Below are positions 63,919-64,000 of a stretch of DNA of 64,000 nucleotides, piece by piece. The stretch lies in NCBI GenBank assembly GCA_963764345.1, contig CAVXSF010000013.1, positions 186,001 through 250,000 of the forward strand, written 5' to 3'. This DNA comes from DASQZK01 sp963764345. GTDB lineage: Bacteria; Bacteroidota; Bacteroidia; Bacteroidales; GCA-2748055. Every line of letters begins with the position of its first letter. Within the stretch, counting starts at the first letter, position 1. The notes under the pieces were generated by a model, which saw only the letters and a list, made by a program, of their open reading frames with translations, did not search any database and had not been told where the DNA came from. The position numbers were made by a program, and so were the translations under genes.

Positions 63919-64000
63919 CGGAATGCTGCACTGAACGCACGGGCGTCAAGGTCACTGCCAATGGCAATAAGTTGGGAAGGTCCGCTGTAGGAGGCATATT
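63909..64000 (-). CDS. Possible C-terminal end of a further gene (cut by window edge)
   Basis: One minus-strand frame reads YASYSGPSQLIAIGSDLDAR then AFSAAFRNS and a TGA, giving about 29 residues that look like the tail of a protein. It lies 71 nt upstream of the MetH-activation-like gene on the same strand. The family cannot be told from this fragment, and the frame could be chance. Confidence 0.35.
   Translation of the reverse strand, partial: YASYSGPSQLIAIGSDLDARAFSAAFRNS

Overview
The window looks like a chromosomal segment of a Bacteroidota species, probably from the Bacteroidales/Marinilabiliales side. The support is a gldH lipoprotein, PorW/SprE and PorX of the type IX secretion system (T9SS), an Oar-like TonB-dependent receptor, a DUF4270 lipoprotein between glgA and glmS, an HU/CCDC81-SPOR protein, FISUMP and GumN families, and a recurring TAnnTTTG box upstream of many genes, which matches the Bacteroidetes -7 promoter element. 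No rRNA, tRNA, CRISPR array, phage or transposase was seen. Several conserved genes carry single-base frame breaks, so the sequence may be a metagenome or long-read assembly with residual indels.

Layout. 1-3.5 kb: end of a glycogen/starch synthase, a DUF4270 lipoprotein and glmS. 3.6-9.9 kb (minus strand): a sugar-nucleotide operon with WbpE, WbpD, WbpB and WbpA-like enzymes plus galE and rfbB, predicted to make a UDP-2,3-diacetamido uronic acid and dTDP-4-keto-6-deoxyglucose for surface polysaccharide. 10.3-16.9 kb: HU-SPOR protein, metG, LD-carboxypeptidase, YraN, YjbR, DUF502 and a LuxE-like gene. 17-17.9 kb: a repeat block with five near-identical 60-nt palindromes. 18-24.6 kb: pgk diverging from holB, ricT-like, gldH, trmB, an alkyltransferase-like gene, mrp and a NifU-domain gene. 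24.7-32.6 kb: porW, porX, tsaE, alanine dehydrogenase, a lipoprotein and waaA. 32.8-39.4 kb: a large TonB-dependent receptor and B12-dependent ribonucleotide reductase nrdJ. 39.4-45.6 kb (minus): two PepSY membrane proteins, a GumN protein, a secreted GH28-like/LamG protein, a secreted unknown and YccF. 45.7 kb: five tandem 34-bp repeats. 46-48.3 kb: threonine catabolic pair kbl and tdh. 48.4-55.2 kb: gltX, a TatD-like gene, tcdA, a FISUMP protein, a sulfatase, an outer-membrane barrel and a cupin.

55.5-63.1 kb holds the most interesting unit. Four close-packed minus-strand genes encode a threonine-synthase-like PLP enzyme, a DUF1611/DgcN-like acyltransferase (frame-broken), a 772-residue fusion of an SGGKDS PP-loop ATPase with a creatininase-family amidohydrolase, and an enolase-superfamily dipeptide epimerase/DgcA-like racemase. 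A neurotransmitter:sodium symporter diverges from the same 400-bp intergenic region. DgcN and DgcA homologues define a known N-acetyl-D-glutamate route for D-glutamate use; the PP-loop/creatininase fusion and the PLP enzyme are additions for which I know no described role. The window closes with a MetH-activation-like protein and what may be the tail of a further gene.
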